A stretch of 64,000 nucleotides of DNA from an uncultured Bacteroides sp. GTDB taxonomy: Bacteria > Bacteroidota > Bacteroidia > Bacteroidales > Bacteroidaceae. The position numbers were made by a program, and so were the translations under genes. Below, one piece after another: positions 36,555-45,972 of the stretch (within the stretch, counting starts at the first letter, position 1; the number at the start of each line of letters is the position of its first letter). The stretch is taken from contig NZ_CAUFUE010000005.1 of NCBI RefSeq assembly GCF_959029255.1, forward strand, positions 124,001 to 188,000. The letters are read 5' to 3'. The notes under the pieces were generated by a model. That model was not told the origin of the DNA, did no database searches, and saw nothing but the letters and a program-made list of their open reading frames with translations.

Positions 36555-38588
36555 ATGAAGAGAATACTTCTAATTTTTGCATTACTTTTTACTACATCAG
36601 TAGTAGTTTGTGCCCAAACCGGGGATCGTTGGACTATTCAGGATGACGGGGCAATCCGTTGGAGTATGTCAGGGAATAACTTCCCTCACGAAGATCATCT
36701 TGAAATGAGTGGGCAGATGCTTTCTGTTGTTCTCCGTTATGGTGTGGATGCCCAACAGCGTTTTTATATGAACCGCAGCCTGGTGTTTCCTATGTTGCGT
36801 ATGAAACCGAACAAGACACAGAATAATCTGAAACAGCGTTTTGATGTCAATATACCTGCTATGGTGACTGTAGACGATCAGACTCTTTTGAATGAAAAGG
36901 TCAGTGATATCACCTTTAACGGTGTGATGCGTGTAGAAAGCGATTACGGATATATTCATCGTCGCAAAGAACTGAAGAAGGCGGTCCACGTAACGCGTTT
37001 GCTTTATCCTTCACCCAATGAGGCCCGTTATTGTGAAGAGTACACATTCAAGAATAATAGTGGTAATGCGATAACCTTGCGTGTACCCGATTGGCATGTA
37101 ACTTATACAACTCCTGAAGAGGCTGGGGTATATGGAGCCTATCGTATGGAGGCATCTCTTTCCAAGGCAGGGACTTTTGTCTTGAAACCAGGCGAAAAAT
37201 TGGAGTTCTTTGCTATCTTCTCCGGTCATAAGGTGTCGGATGGTATGGATAATGCTGTTGTTTCCGGTATCAATATTGAAAAAGAACGTACCGAACGTCA
37301 GGCTCTGATTGATCAGTGGTGGGGAAATCTTGTTCTTGATACTCCCGATCCTGTATTGAACCGTATGTTTGCCTTTGCCAAACTGCGTGGGGCGGAAAGT
37401 ATTTATCGTACGAAAGGAGGTTTGATGCATGGTCCTGGTGGAGAAGCTTATTATGCTGCTGTATGGGCAAATGACCAGGCGGAATACATTAATCCTTTCT
37501 TCCCTTTCCTTGGATACGAGATTGGTAACCAGTCGGCTTTGAATGCTTTCAGGCATTTTGCCCGTTATATGAATTCAGAATATAAGCCAATTCCAAGTTC
37601 TATAATTTCCGAAGGTGTCAGTTTCTGGCATGGGGCTAAAGATCGTGGGGATGGGGCGATGATAGCATACGGGGCTGCCCGCTATGCTTTGGCTCGTGGT
37701 GATAAAGAAGAGGCACGTGAACTCTGGCCGCTTATAGAATGGTGTTTGGAGTATTGCAAGCGTAAACTAACCCCCGATGGTGTGGTTGCTTCCAATTCCG
37801 ATGAGTTGGAAAACCGTTTCCCTGCCGGTGATGCCAATCTCTGTACTTCCACCTTATATTATGATGCTTTGCGCTCTGCCGCCTTGTTGGGACGTGAACT
37901 GGGTGTTCCGGCTAAACAGCTTTCTGCCTATAAGGATCAAGCCAATGCCTTGGAGCGTGCCATTGAAGCCCACTTTGGTTACGAAATAGAAGGGTTTCAT
38001 AGTTATCGTTATTATAAAGGAAATGATATTTTGCGTTCTTGGATTTGTATGCCGCTTGTAATGGGTATTTATACTCGTGCGCAAGGTACGATAGATGCCT
38101 TGTTCTCACCGCGCTTATGGACGGATGACGGCTTGTTGACACAGGCGGGTACAGAGACTTTCTGGGACCGTTCTACTCTCTATGCTCTTCGTGGCACGAT
38201 TGCTGCGGGTGAAGTAGAAAAGGGTATGGACTTCTTGAAGAAATACTCTCATCGCCGTCTTTTAGGAGACCATGTGCCATACGCCATTGAAGCATGGCCT
38301 GAAGGTGATCAGCGCCATTTGTCAGCAGAGAGTGGGTTGTATTGTAGAATTTACACAGAAGGACTTTTCGGTATCCGTCCCACCGGGTTGAGTAGTTTTG
38401 AAATGACACCTCGTTTGCCACAGGAATGGGAATACATGAATTTGAATAAAATACGTGCTTTCAATTCGGACTTTGATATCCGTGTTTCCCGTGCCGGAAA
38501 GAAGTTGCATGTAGAGGTTATAAAAGCAGGAAAGACTATTATAAAGAAGAATATAGAGGAAGGAACAACCCTTAAAGTACGGGTGTAA
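36555..38588 (+). CDS. Exported (alpha/alpha)6-barrel glycosidase, family not assigned
   Basis: This 677-residue protein has a signal peptide (LLIFALLFTTSVVVCAQ), a beta-sandwich N-terminal domain (about residues 25-250) and an (alpha/alpha)6 toroid. Indicative segments are AKLRGAESIYR, VWANDQAEYINPF, GVSFWHGAKDRGDGAM, SNSDELENRFPAGDAN and ETFWDRSTLYALRGT. Asp and Glu in WANDQAEY and the SDELENR segment are candidate catalytic acids. The architecture resembles GH78/GH95-type six-hairpin enzymes, but I do not recognise the family. The C-terminal domain is a short beta-sandwich (FNSDFDIRVSRAGKK). It is the last enzyme before the HTCS. Confidence 0.65.
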   Translation: MKRILLIFALLFTTSVVVCAQTGDRWTIQDDGAIRWSMSGNNFPHEDHLEMSGQMLSVVLRYGVDAQQRFYMNRSLVFPMLRMKPNKTQNNLKQRFDVNIPAMVTVDDQTLLNEKVSDITFNGVMRVESDYGYIHRRKELKKAVHVTRLLYPSPNEARYCEEYTFKNNSGNAITLRVPDWHVTYTTPEEAGVYGAYRMEASLSKAGTFVLKPGEKLEFFAIFSGHKVSDGMDNAVVSGINIEKERTERQALIDQWWGNLVLDTPDPVLNRMFAFAKLRGAESIYRTKGGLMHGPGGEAYYAAVWANDQAEYINPFFPFLGYEIGNQSALNAFRHFARYMNSEYKPIPSSIISEGVSFWHGAKDRGDGAMIAYGAARYALARGDKEEARELWPLIEWCLEYCKRKLTPDGVVASNSDELENRFPAGDANLCTSTLYYDALRSAALLGRELGVPAKQLSAYKDQANALERAIEAHFGYEIEGFHSYRYYKGNDILRSWICMPLVMGIYTRAQGTIDALFSPRLWTDDGLLTQAGTETFWDRSTLYALRGTIAAGEVEKGMDFLKKYSHRRLLGDHVPYAIEAWPEGDQRHLSAESGLYCRIYTEGLFGIRPTGLSSFEMTPRLPQEWEYMNLNKIRAFNSDFDIRVSRAGKKLHVEVIKAGKTIIKKNIEEGTTLKVRV

Positions 38589-38699
38589 ATCGGGTTTGAG
38601 ACTTTTTTGTCTGTCTCATTTCCTGTTCTTTCCGTCTCTTTTTTGGCTTTATCTATTATAAAATGTGGCAAGCTATTATGGCTTGTCACATACATTCTT

Positions 38700-38707
38700 T
38701 ATATTTG
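38700..38707 (+). promoter_or_regulatory. -7 box of the first HTCS gene
   Basis: TATATTTG matches TAnnTTTG, 24 bases before the ATG at 38732. A TTG at 38683-38685 lies 14 bases upstream of the box, which is short for a -33 element. Confidence 0.5.
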
Positions 38708-38731
38708 TACGGTAAATAATCTAATACCGTA

Positions 38732-41700
38732 ATGAAACGTAAACTCCTATTCGTCCTTATAATTTTCTGGGTTGCTCTTCCCGTACGGGCAGACCACTTT
38801 AAATATTCCTTTTTCTACAGCGCGGGGATGAATGAAGGGATGTCTCAACTGTCTGTAATGGCTATGTGCCAGGATACTCGCGGATACCTCTGGCTAGGTA
38901 CACGTAATGGTCTGAATTGCTATAATGGAAGTACCTATACCATATATACCCATCGTTCTGGGGATTCTTTGAGTCTTGCGGATAATGAAATTTCAAGTTT
39001 GGCGGAACAAGGCGGACGGTATCTGTGGATAGGAACAAGCCACGGGGTCAGCCGTTTGTCTTTGGAGACTGATAGTATACGTAACTATTATACGAAAGAT
39101 GGATTGTCTTCAGAAGGTATTCTTACCGTCTATGTAGATAGCCATCAACAAGTGTGGATAGGAAGTTACTCGGGGCTTTGCCGTTATATCCCTGATAAAG
39201 ACTGTTTTGAGAAAGTCTCTTTTATAAAAGGCAGTCCGGTTGTGTCGGCTATAATGGAGGACAGTACGGGGAAGTATTGGATAGGGACAGGTCAGAATGG
39301 AATTTATCTTTGTAGCAGCAAGATGGAATTTATAAAGCATTTCTGTGAAAAAGACGGTTCTTTTGTCGGGCATCGTGTTACATCCTTATATGAAGACGCC
39401 TATCACCGCGTATGGGCAGGTACCAATCCCGGTGGAGTTACCCGGATAGACCCTCATACGCATGCTACAGTATGCTATACGAGTAAGAACAGTGGATTGA
39501 AGAATAATTTTGTCCGCTGTATGGCTGAATGGAACGGGGAATTGTTGATGGGAACCTATGATGGCGTATATTCCTTTAATCAATTTGATAATAAAATTAC
39601 CAAGGTCGGTGGATATGGTGACTGGACTAAGCCGTTAGGGCATTACTCCATCTATTCTTTCTGTCTCGACCGCATGGGTACACTTTGGATAGGTACTTAT
39701 GCCGGAGGTGTATCCCGACTCAGCACTCTCTCTTCACGCTTTGTGCGCCATGCACCCGGAAACTGGAATAATATACAAACCGGAATATATGGTACGGCTT
39801 GTTACGACCGTAACAATAATCTTTGGGTGGCAACGGAAGGCTATGGTCTTTTGAATTATGATATTTCTACCGGGGATACTCATTTTTATCTGATTGACTC
39901 TTCTGCATACTCCGTTTACAATGCCAATGTGATAAAATCAGTTCTTGCAGAGGAAGACTGTATCTGGTGTGGTACTACTAGAGGTGAAATCTATCGGTTT
40001 GATTTGAAAACGCGTAAATTTAAGTTATTCTATCGTTTTTCTTCATCCTTGTCGGTTTATTCCATTTTACGTGATACTTCCGGTAATTTATGGGTAGGTG
40101 CTTCCAGTGGAAGGTATTCGTTGGTATGCTTCACTCCTTCGGGTGAATTGATAGAAAAGTTGGTGGATTCTTCGGGGAAGGGATTGCCTATATATTCGGT
40201 GAGATGTTTGTTCGAAGAAAGTCCGGGCGTATTTTTGATTGGAACTAGAGGAGGCGGGCTCTTGCGTATGAAGGTAATGTCGCTGAGTGGGAAAGACAAG
40301 AAGATAGTGGGTTCTTTGGTCTCCTATACCATGAGGAATACTGATGTACGTTATAAATTAAATGCTAATTACATTTCTTCCATATTACGTACGCGAGGCG
40401 ATGAACTGTGGATTTCTACCTATGGCGGTGGGCTGTATCGCATGGATAGTGATGGAAATATTGAAAAGACCGTGACCGAAAAGGATGGTTTGATGAGCAA
40501 TACTATCTGTAATTTGTTGGAAGGAGCGGGCAATACGCTGTGGATGAGTACGGATAAAGGTATAACCGGCTATTTTTTAGAGGATGGAAGTATCAAGAAT
40601 TATCCATTTTCTAATGGTATCCAGATGCGTGAGTTTACTCTACATGGTGGCGTGACATTGCCGGATGGTACTGTCTGTCTGACAGGAAATGACGGCTTTA
40701 TTACGTTCTATACACCTGAAATGCCAGCCAATTCATTTGTACCACCTGTTGTATTGGAGGACTTCCAGGTTAATAACCGTTTGGTATCTGTAGGAGATGA
40801 AAGTGGTATTTTGAACTCTGTGGTAGATTATGCAAAGGAAATCCGTTTGAGTTATGATCAGAATAATATAGCGATAGGATATCGTGCGCTAAACTTTATT
40901 AATTCTTCCATGAACCGATATGCATATCGGCTCGAAGGGTACGATAAAGGTTGGAATGAGGTGGAAGGGCGTACTACCGCTTACTACACGAAACTACCGT
41001 CCGGAACCTATACATTCCATGTGAAAGCATCTAACAATGATGGAGTATGGAATGAAGAAGGACGTACGTTGAAAATTGTCATTGCTCCGCCTTTATGGGC
41101 AACATGGTATGCATACATGTTGTATGGCATATTGGTGATTGCTGTAATATTTATAGTATTTTATTATTATAATATGCGTCGTATCTTGCGTGAAAAACTT
41201 CGCGTTGAGCAACGGGAGAAGCAACAGCAGGAGGAGTTTCATCAGGCAAAGATGCGTTTGTTTACCAATCTTGCCCATGAGCTGCGTACGCCGTTGACAC
41301 TAATTATTACGCCTTTCGAAGAGTTGGTGAAACGGGTGGATATAGGTGCAAATTTGCATTCCCAGCTGACGGTGATTTATAAGAATGCGCAACGCTTGCT
41401 GTTACTTGTCAATCAGTTGATGGACTTGCAGAAGAACCAGAGTGGTGCGATGGAACTAAGGGTGAGTGAAGGGAATGTGTGTGAGTTTATCCGTGAAATC
41501 TATTATGCTTTCAAACAAATAGCGCAGACTAACGAGGTAAACTTTACCTTAAAGTGCCAACCTGATTCATTTGTAGCATGGTATGACAAGATTTTGTTGG
41601 AAAAGATAGTTTTCAACTTGCTTTCCAATGCCTTTAAATATACGCCCTCGGGCAAGGATATCCACATGGAAATAGGATATGACCAAGAGTGTGGACGTAT

Positions 41701-42817
41701 TCTACTGCGTGTAGAAGATTCCGGATGTGGAATTCCTAAGGAAGAGCGTGAGAAGATATTTACTCCTTTCTATCAGGTGCCTGAGACTTCTGGTGTGAAT
41801 ATTTCCGGAACGGGTATCGGACTGAGTCTGGTGTATTCTATTGTAGAACTTCATAAGGGTAATATCAGGATTGAAGATCGTCCAGACGGTGAGGAAGGTA
41901 CGATATTTATTGTTGAACTGCCTGCTACGGCGGATGCTTTTACAGAAGCGGAGAAAGATGTGATGCCGATGGAAACGATTGGGGATACGGCATTGGCGCA
42001 ACCGGTGGAGGTGAAACCTGCACCTCAGTTACCGGGAGAAATCCGGAAAAAGCCTGTTGTGCTTATAGTGGAGGATGATAAGGGTGTGCGTGATTATCTG
42101 CGTCAGTCTTTGGAATCTGATTATGAAATATTGGAGGCTTCCAATGGTGTGAAAGGTTATGAGCGCGCGGTACAGGATTTCCCCGACCTGATATTGAGTG
42201 ATATAATGATGCCCAAACGTAACGGGTTGGAACTCTGTGCCATGGTAAAAGAAGATGTGAGAATCGGACATATTCCTGTGATACTGATGACGGCACGCTC
42301 AATGGTGGTACACATCAAAGAAGGGTTCCAGGCGGGTGCTGACGATTATATCATTAAACCTTTCAGTATGGATATACTTCGTATTCGCATACATAGCTTG
42401 TTGCAGTCGAGGCAGCAATTGAAGAAATTGTATGGACGGCATTTCTCTCCCGAAGTGGTGGGGACTACAATGGTTTCTGCTGATGAGCGTTTCTCGCAGA
42501 AACTGTATGAAGTGATAGAAAAGCATATTTCCGATCCTGAATTATCCATAGAGATACTTTGTCAGGAAATAGGCATCAGCCGTGCAAATTTGTATCGAAA
42601 GATAAAGGCGATATCCGAACTTTCGCCAACGGAACTGATTCGTAATAAACGTTTGGAAGTAGCTATGAAATATTTGAAGGAAACGGATATGACTATTTCG
42701 GATATTGCAGCTGCGTTAGGATTTAGTAGTCATTCTTATTTTTCCAACTCTTTCAAAGCATTGTACGGTATGTCGCCATCAGAATTTATGCAGACTAATA
42801 TCAAGTTGAAAAAATGA
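38732..42817 (+). CDS. Hybrid two-component system regulator (HTCS) of the island
   Basis: A 1361-residue inner-membrane sensor-regulator. In order: signal peptide; two periplasmic seven-bladed propellers (to about residue 700) with repeats such as GYLWLGTRNGLNCYN and TLWIGTYAGGVSRL; Y_Y_Y domain (about 700-775); membrane helix (about 785-810); HisKA with HELRTP at about 848; HATPase with NLLSNAFKYTP and GTGIGLSL; receiver with phospho-acceptor Asp in LILSDIMMPK at about 1156; and a C-terminal AraC DNA-binding domain (LSPTELIRNKRLEVA). It would bind an oligosaccharide in the periplasm and activate the neighbouring glycosidase genes. The ligand is unknown. Confidence 0.93.
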   Translation: MKRKLLFVLIIFWVALPVRADHFKYSFFYSAGMNEGMSQLSVMAMCQDTRGYLWLGTRNGLNCYNGSTYTIYTHRSGDSLSLADNEISSLAEQGGRYLWIGTSHGVSRLSLETDSIRNYYTKDGLSSEGILTVYVDSHQQVWIGSYSGLCRYIPDKDCFEKVSFIKGSPVVSAIMEDSTGKYWIGTGQNGIYLCSSKMEFIKHFCEKDGSFVGHRVTSLYEDAYHRVWAGTNPGGVTRIDPHTHATVCYTSKNSGLKNNFVRCMAEWNGELLMGTYDGVYSFNQFDNKITKVGGYGDWTKPLGHYSIYSFCLDRMGTLWIGTYAGGVSRLSTLSSRFVRHAPGNWNNIQTGIYGTACYDRNNNLWVATEGYGLLNYDISTGDTHFYLIDSSAYSVYNANVIKSVLAEEDCIWCGTTRGEIYRFDLKTRKFKLFYRFSSSLSVYSILRDTSGNLWVGASSGRYSLVCFTPSGELIEKLVDSSGKGLPIYSVRCLFEESPGVFLIGTRGGGLLRMKVMSLSGKDKKIVGSLVSYTMRNTDVRYKLNANYISSILRTRGDELWISTYGGGLYRMDSDGNIEKTVTEKDGLMSNTICNLLEGAGNTLWMSTDKGITGYFLEDGSIKNYPFSNGIQMREFTLHGGVTLPDGTVCLTGNDGFITFYTPEMPANSFVPPVVLEDFQVNNRLVSVGDESGILNSVVDYAKEIRLSYDQNNIAIGYRALNFINSSMNRYAYRLEGYDKGWNEVEGRTTAYYTKLPSGTYTFHVKASNNDGVWNEEGRTLKIVIAPPLWATWYAYMLYGILVIAVIFIVFYYYNMRRILREKLRVEQREKQQQEEFHQAKMRLFTNLAHELRTPLTLIITPFEELVKRVDIGANLHSQLTVIYKNAQRLLLLVNQLMDLQKNQSGAMELRVSEGNVCEFIREIYYAFKQIAQTNEVNFTLKCQPDSFVAWYDKILLEKIVFNLLSNAFKYTPSGKDIHMEIGYDQECGRILLRVEDSGCGIPKEEREKIFTPFYQVPETSGVNISGTGIGLSLVYSIVELHKGNIRIEDRPDGEEGTIFIVELPATADAFTEAEKDVMPMETIGDTALAQPVEVKPAPQLPGEIRKKPVVLIVEDDKGVRDYLRQSLESDYEILEASNGVKGYERAVQDFPDLILSDIMMPKRNGLELCAMVKEDVRIGHIPVILMTARSMVVHIKEGFQAGADDYIIKPFSMDILRIRIHSLLQSRQQLKKLYGRHFSPEVVGTTMVSADERFSQKLYEVIEKHISDPELSIEILCQEIGISRANLYRKIKAISELSPTELIRNKRLEVAMKYLKETDMTISDIAAALGFSSHSYFSNSFKALYGMSPSEFMQTNIKLKK

Positions 42818-42933
42818 AAGGGACTTGTCTCAAAAGTCTTTATTCATTGTCTTAAATGAATGGGGAAGAGGTTTTTTGTACATTATTGCAAGTTGATGAG
42901 ACGTTATTATAAGTTCTGTATGCTGTTTTGTGC

Positions 42934-42941
42934 TATTTTTG
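42934..42941 (+). promoter_or_regulatory. -7 box of the cytochrome/chorismatase/DhaKL operon
   Basis: TATTTTTG matches TAnnTTTG, 30 bases before the ATG at 42972. It overlaps the codons of an alternative upstream start at 42930, which is therefore unlikely to be used. No TTTG at normal -33 spacing is seen. Confidence 0.5.
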
Positions 42942-42971
42942 CGTGTGATTAAAAAGCTTAATTTGATAACT

Positions 42972-44765
42972 ATGAAATATAGAAATTGTAAATTTACAAA
43001 GATTGTTTTACCTATCGTCTTGGTAGCGGTCATGTTCGCTTTCACAACCCATACGACGGAACAGCCGGAAGGTACGCCTTTATTTATAACAAGTATAGTT
43101 CCTTATAAAGCGGGAATGATTGTTACGCAGAAAGGCGTTAAGAAGGTTACCGTTTATTCGTCCGATTATAAGGAACGTTTACAGGAATGGAGTTTGGATG
43201 AAATTCCTACAGGTGTTGTAATCGATGGTGAGCAGATAATCGCGACAGTAGCAGGTGAACATAAAAATGGAGTCTATTTCCTTTCGGCTTCTGTTCCGTC
43301 AGATAAAAGTTTTCTGGAGACAGCTTCAGGTGCATGTGCACCGTTGCTGGATGCACAAACTGGAAACTTATATGTCTGTAACCAGTTTGCGGGGACGGTT
43401 TCTGAGATAGATAAAGATGAAAAGAAGGTGTTGAGAACGGTACATGTTCTACGTGAACCGAAGTCCATAGTGCTGGATTCTAAAGGCAAACATTTGTTTG
43501 TTGCTAATTTCCTTCCGGCGCAACGGGCAGATGTAGATACTGTAGCGGCTTGTGTTTCTGTAATAGACAAGGAGAGTTTTCAAAAGGTAAAAGATATACA
43601 GTTGGCAAACGGAAGTAATGCCCTGCGGGGAATGACTATTTCTCCCGACGGACGTTATTTATTGATTACACATAACTTGGGACGCTTTCAGGTTCCTACT
43701 TCCCAATTGCAGCAAGGATGGATGAATACAAGTGCCATGAGCGTAGTGAATCTTGAGACACTGAATTTTGAAGGTGCCGTATTGTTGGATGAGCCGGAAC
43801 GTGGTGCTGCCGGAATTTGGGATGTGAAGTGCACGGATGACAAGATTGTAATCAGTCACTCGGGAACACATGAGATAAGTGTGATTGATTATCCTGAGTT
43901 TGTGCAAAAATTTGAACAGTATCCGCAGAAGGATGCTTTGGCATACGATTTACGTTTCCTTTATGGCATACGCCAACGGATTGCATTGGTAGGTAATGGG
44001 CCGAGAAGCTTTATGATTAAGGATGGAAATGCTGTGGTACCCACTTACTTTTCAGATACACTGAATGTGGTAGATTTGAATTCTGCTTCCGTTCAACCGA
44101 TTGATATGGTGAAGAATAGGGTAGAAAGCCGTATAAATAGGGGAGAGAAGTATTTTAATGATGCTGAATATTGTTTCCAGAACTGGCAGTCTTGTAATGG
44201 TTGCCATCCCGGAGATGCCCGTATGGATGCTATGAACTGGGATTTGATGAACGATGGTATCGGTAATTCCAAGAATTGCAAGAGTTTATTGTTCTCTCAT
44301 GTCACACCTCCCGCTATGATTTCCGGAATACGTGCTTCTTCTTATGTGGCTGTGCGTACCGGATATAAATTTATCCAGTTTACAGATTTACCTGAAGAAT
44401 TTGCCACTTGTGTAGATGAATATCTTTTATCTTTAAAACCGCTTCCCAGTCCTTATTTGGTGAATGGAGAGCTGTCGGAGAAGGCACAGCGGGGACGTAA
44501 AGTCTTTGAAAAATTCAAATGTGATGAATGTCATTCAGGACCGTATTATACGGATATGCAGATGCATCGTATTGGAGAGGATATCGAGTTTGAGAAAGGT
44601 TGGGATACTCCTACTTTACGGGAGGTTTGGCGCACTGCTCCTTATTTATTTAATGGAAGAGCGGCTACAATGAAAGAGGTTTTTGAAGTATACAAACACG
44701 GTATAGATAAAAAAATATCATCGAAAGAAGTTGATGAACTTGTTGAATATGTGAATTCACTCTGA
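42972..44765 (+). CDS. Exported beta-propeller/dihaem peroxidase-like cytochrome
   Basis: A 597-residue protein with a signal peptide (IVLPIVLVAVMFAFTTH). The N-terminal half is a YVTN/YncE-type propeller (LYVCNQFAGTVSEIDKDEK, HLFVANFLPAQRADVDTVAA, GMTISPDGRYLLITHNLG). The C-terminal half resembles dihaem cytochrome c peroxidase/MauG, with haem-c sites C408NGCH412 and C517DECH521 and the segments TPTLREVWRTAPYLFNGRAAT. Proteins of this kind reduce peroxide or oxidise substrates by electron transfer in the periplasm. It is the first gene of a nine-gene operon. Cytochromes of this type are not expected in a glycan-utilisation locus. Confidence 0.8.
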   Translation: MKYRNCKFTKIVLPIVLVAVMFAFTTHTTEQPEGTPLFITSIVPYKAGMIVTQKGVKKVTVYSSDYKERLQEWSLDEIPTGVVIDGEQIIATVAGEHKNGVYFLSASVPSDKSFLETASGACAPLLDAQTGNLYVCNQFAGTVSEIDKDEKKVLRTVHVLREPKSIVLDSKGKHLFVANFLPAQRADVDTVAACVSVIDKESFQKVKDIQLANGSNALRGMTISPDGRYLLITHNLGRFQVPTSQLQQGWMNTSAMSVVNLETLNFEGAVLLDEPERGAAGIWDVKCTDDKIVISHSGTHEISVIDYPEFVQKFEQYPQKDALAYDLRFLYGIRQRIALVGNGPRSFMIKDGNAVVPTYFSDTLNVVDLNSASVQPIDMVKNRVESRINRGEKYFNDAEYCFQNWQSCNGCHPGDARMDAMNWDLMNDGIGNSKNCKSLLFSHVTPPAMISGIRASSYVAVRTGYKFIQFTDLPEEFATCVDEYLLSLKPLPSPYLVNGELSEKAQRGRKVFEKFKCDECHSGPYYTDMQMHRIGEDIEFEKGWDTPTLREVWRTAPYLFNGRAATMKEVFEVYKHGIDKKISSKEVDELVEYVNSL

Positions 44766-44789
44766 TGATATGTATGCAAAAAGGAAGCT

Positions 44790-45944
44790 ATGACTACTAA
44801 AAAAGAAAATATTGAAATAATACATCGTTTCTTCCAGACCAAGAAAGCAACTTTTGGTGAGATGGTGGCTAAGTTGCTTGAGCAATATGCCGCGTCTTAT
44901 CTGCCTGTGCGTTTGGTCTTCTTTGGGGCACCCGTTGATAATGAGGAATATGTTTCTCAATTTGCCTTTTTGAAGGAAACTGTGGGACGGAAATTTCCAA
45001 CGGGAAAGCCTTTGGTTAGTTATGTTGCCCAGCCTGTTGATACGGAAGGTATCGCTATGGAGGCACATGAAGTGGTGCTGACTAATCAAGATGTGGTTTC
45101 TTATCGGAATTATGCTGATATACCTTATATAATAGTAGAACGTGAAGGATGTAAACGGTTGTTTTTGGGTGGTGTGATAGGAGATGTATTGCATCAGAGT
45201 ATTCGCGAACAGTCCGATGATGTCTTCGCGCATATTAACCGGGTATTGAAAGTGGAACAAATGCCGGTTTCGGCCATCATCCGCCAATGGAACTATATCG
45301 AGAAGATTACGGAATATGATACTGCCGGACATCAGCATTATCAGGATTTCAATGATGCACGTTCTCTGTTTTATGAAAATATAGAATGGAAAACCGGTTA
45401 TCCTGCGGCAACGGGAATAGGTACTCAATGGGGAGGTGTCATGATAGATATGGATGTGCTTGTTTGCAAGGATAGAACGGTGTTGGTGGCAGGAGTGGAC
45501 AACCCATTGCAGGTGGCGGCGCATGCTTATTCTCAAAAGGTGTTGCTTGGAGAAACAGTGATGCAACGAAAGACAACTCCTAAGTTTGAGCGTGCTAAAG
45601 CCGTGTGGAAAGAAGATCATGGCTTTGTCTATATATCAGGTACGGCAGCCATTCGTGGGGAACTAAGTTTGGAAGGTGTCGGTATAGAAGAACAGACGTT
45701 GACAACTCTGGAGAATATTGAGTATCTGGTTTCTGCCGAAAACCTGAAACGTACCGGTGTACCGGTGACTAAAGATACCGAATTGATAAATTTCCGTGTG
45801 TATGTAAAACACTGGGAGGATTTAGAGAAAGCTAGAAAAGTAGTAGAAACGAGATATCCTGATTTACCTGCTATCTATACGCTTACGGATGTGTGCCGTT
45901 CGGAGTTGTTGATAGAGATAGAAGGAATGGGCATGCTTCAATGA
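44790..45944 (+). CDS. Chorismatase-family protein (FkbO/Hyg5/XanB2-like)
   Basis: A 384-residue cytosolic protein. The C-terminal half strongly recalls the chorismatase family: RQWNYIEKITEYD, GYPAATGIGTQWGG, FERAKAVW with GFVYISGTAAIRGE, LVSAENLKRTGVPV, FRVYVKHWEDLEKAR and the terminal LLIEIEGMG, whose Glu is a catalytic candidate. These enzymes hydrolyse chorismate to a dihydroxycyclohexadiene carboxylate or to 3- or 4-hydroxybenzoate. The fold is two YjgF/RidA-like domains, so an automatic annotation could call it RidA. It lies 24 bases after the cytochrome gene. A stand-alone DAHP synthase nearby supports a chorismate role. The assignment rests on recalled family motifs. Confidence 0.7.
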   Translation: MTTKKENIEIIHRFFQTKKATFGEMVAKLLEQYAASYLPVRLVFFGAPVDNEEYVSQFAFLKETVGRKFPTGKPLVSYVAQPVDTEGIAMEAHEVVLTNQDVVSYRNYADIPYIIVEREGCKRLFLGGVIGDVLHQSIREQSDDVFAHINRVLKVEQMPVSAIIRQWNYIEKITEYDTAGHQHYQDFNDARSLFYENIEWKTGYPAATGIGTQWGGVMIDMDVLVCKDRTVLVAGVDNPLQVAAHAYSQKVLLGETVMQRKTTPKFERAKAVWKEDHGFVYISGTAAIRGELSLEGVGIEEQTLTTLENIEYLVSAENLKRTGVPVTKDTELINFRVYVKHWEDLEKARKVVETRYPDLPAIYTLTDVCRSELLIEIEGMGMLQ

Positions 45945-45972
45945 AGAAAACCAATTTAAAAATAAAAACAAT

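Noticed and set aside
38589..38640. Terminator after the (alpha/alpha)6 glycosidase gene
   Set aside because: The tgagac/gtctca pairing is only six bases with a T-rich loop, too weak to call.
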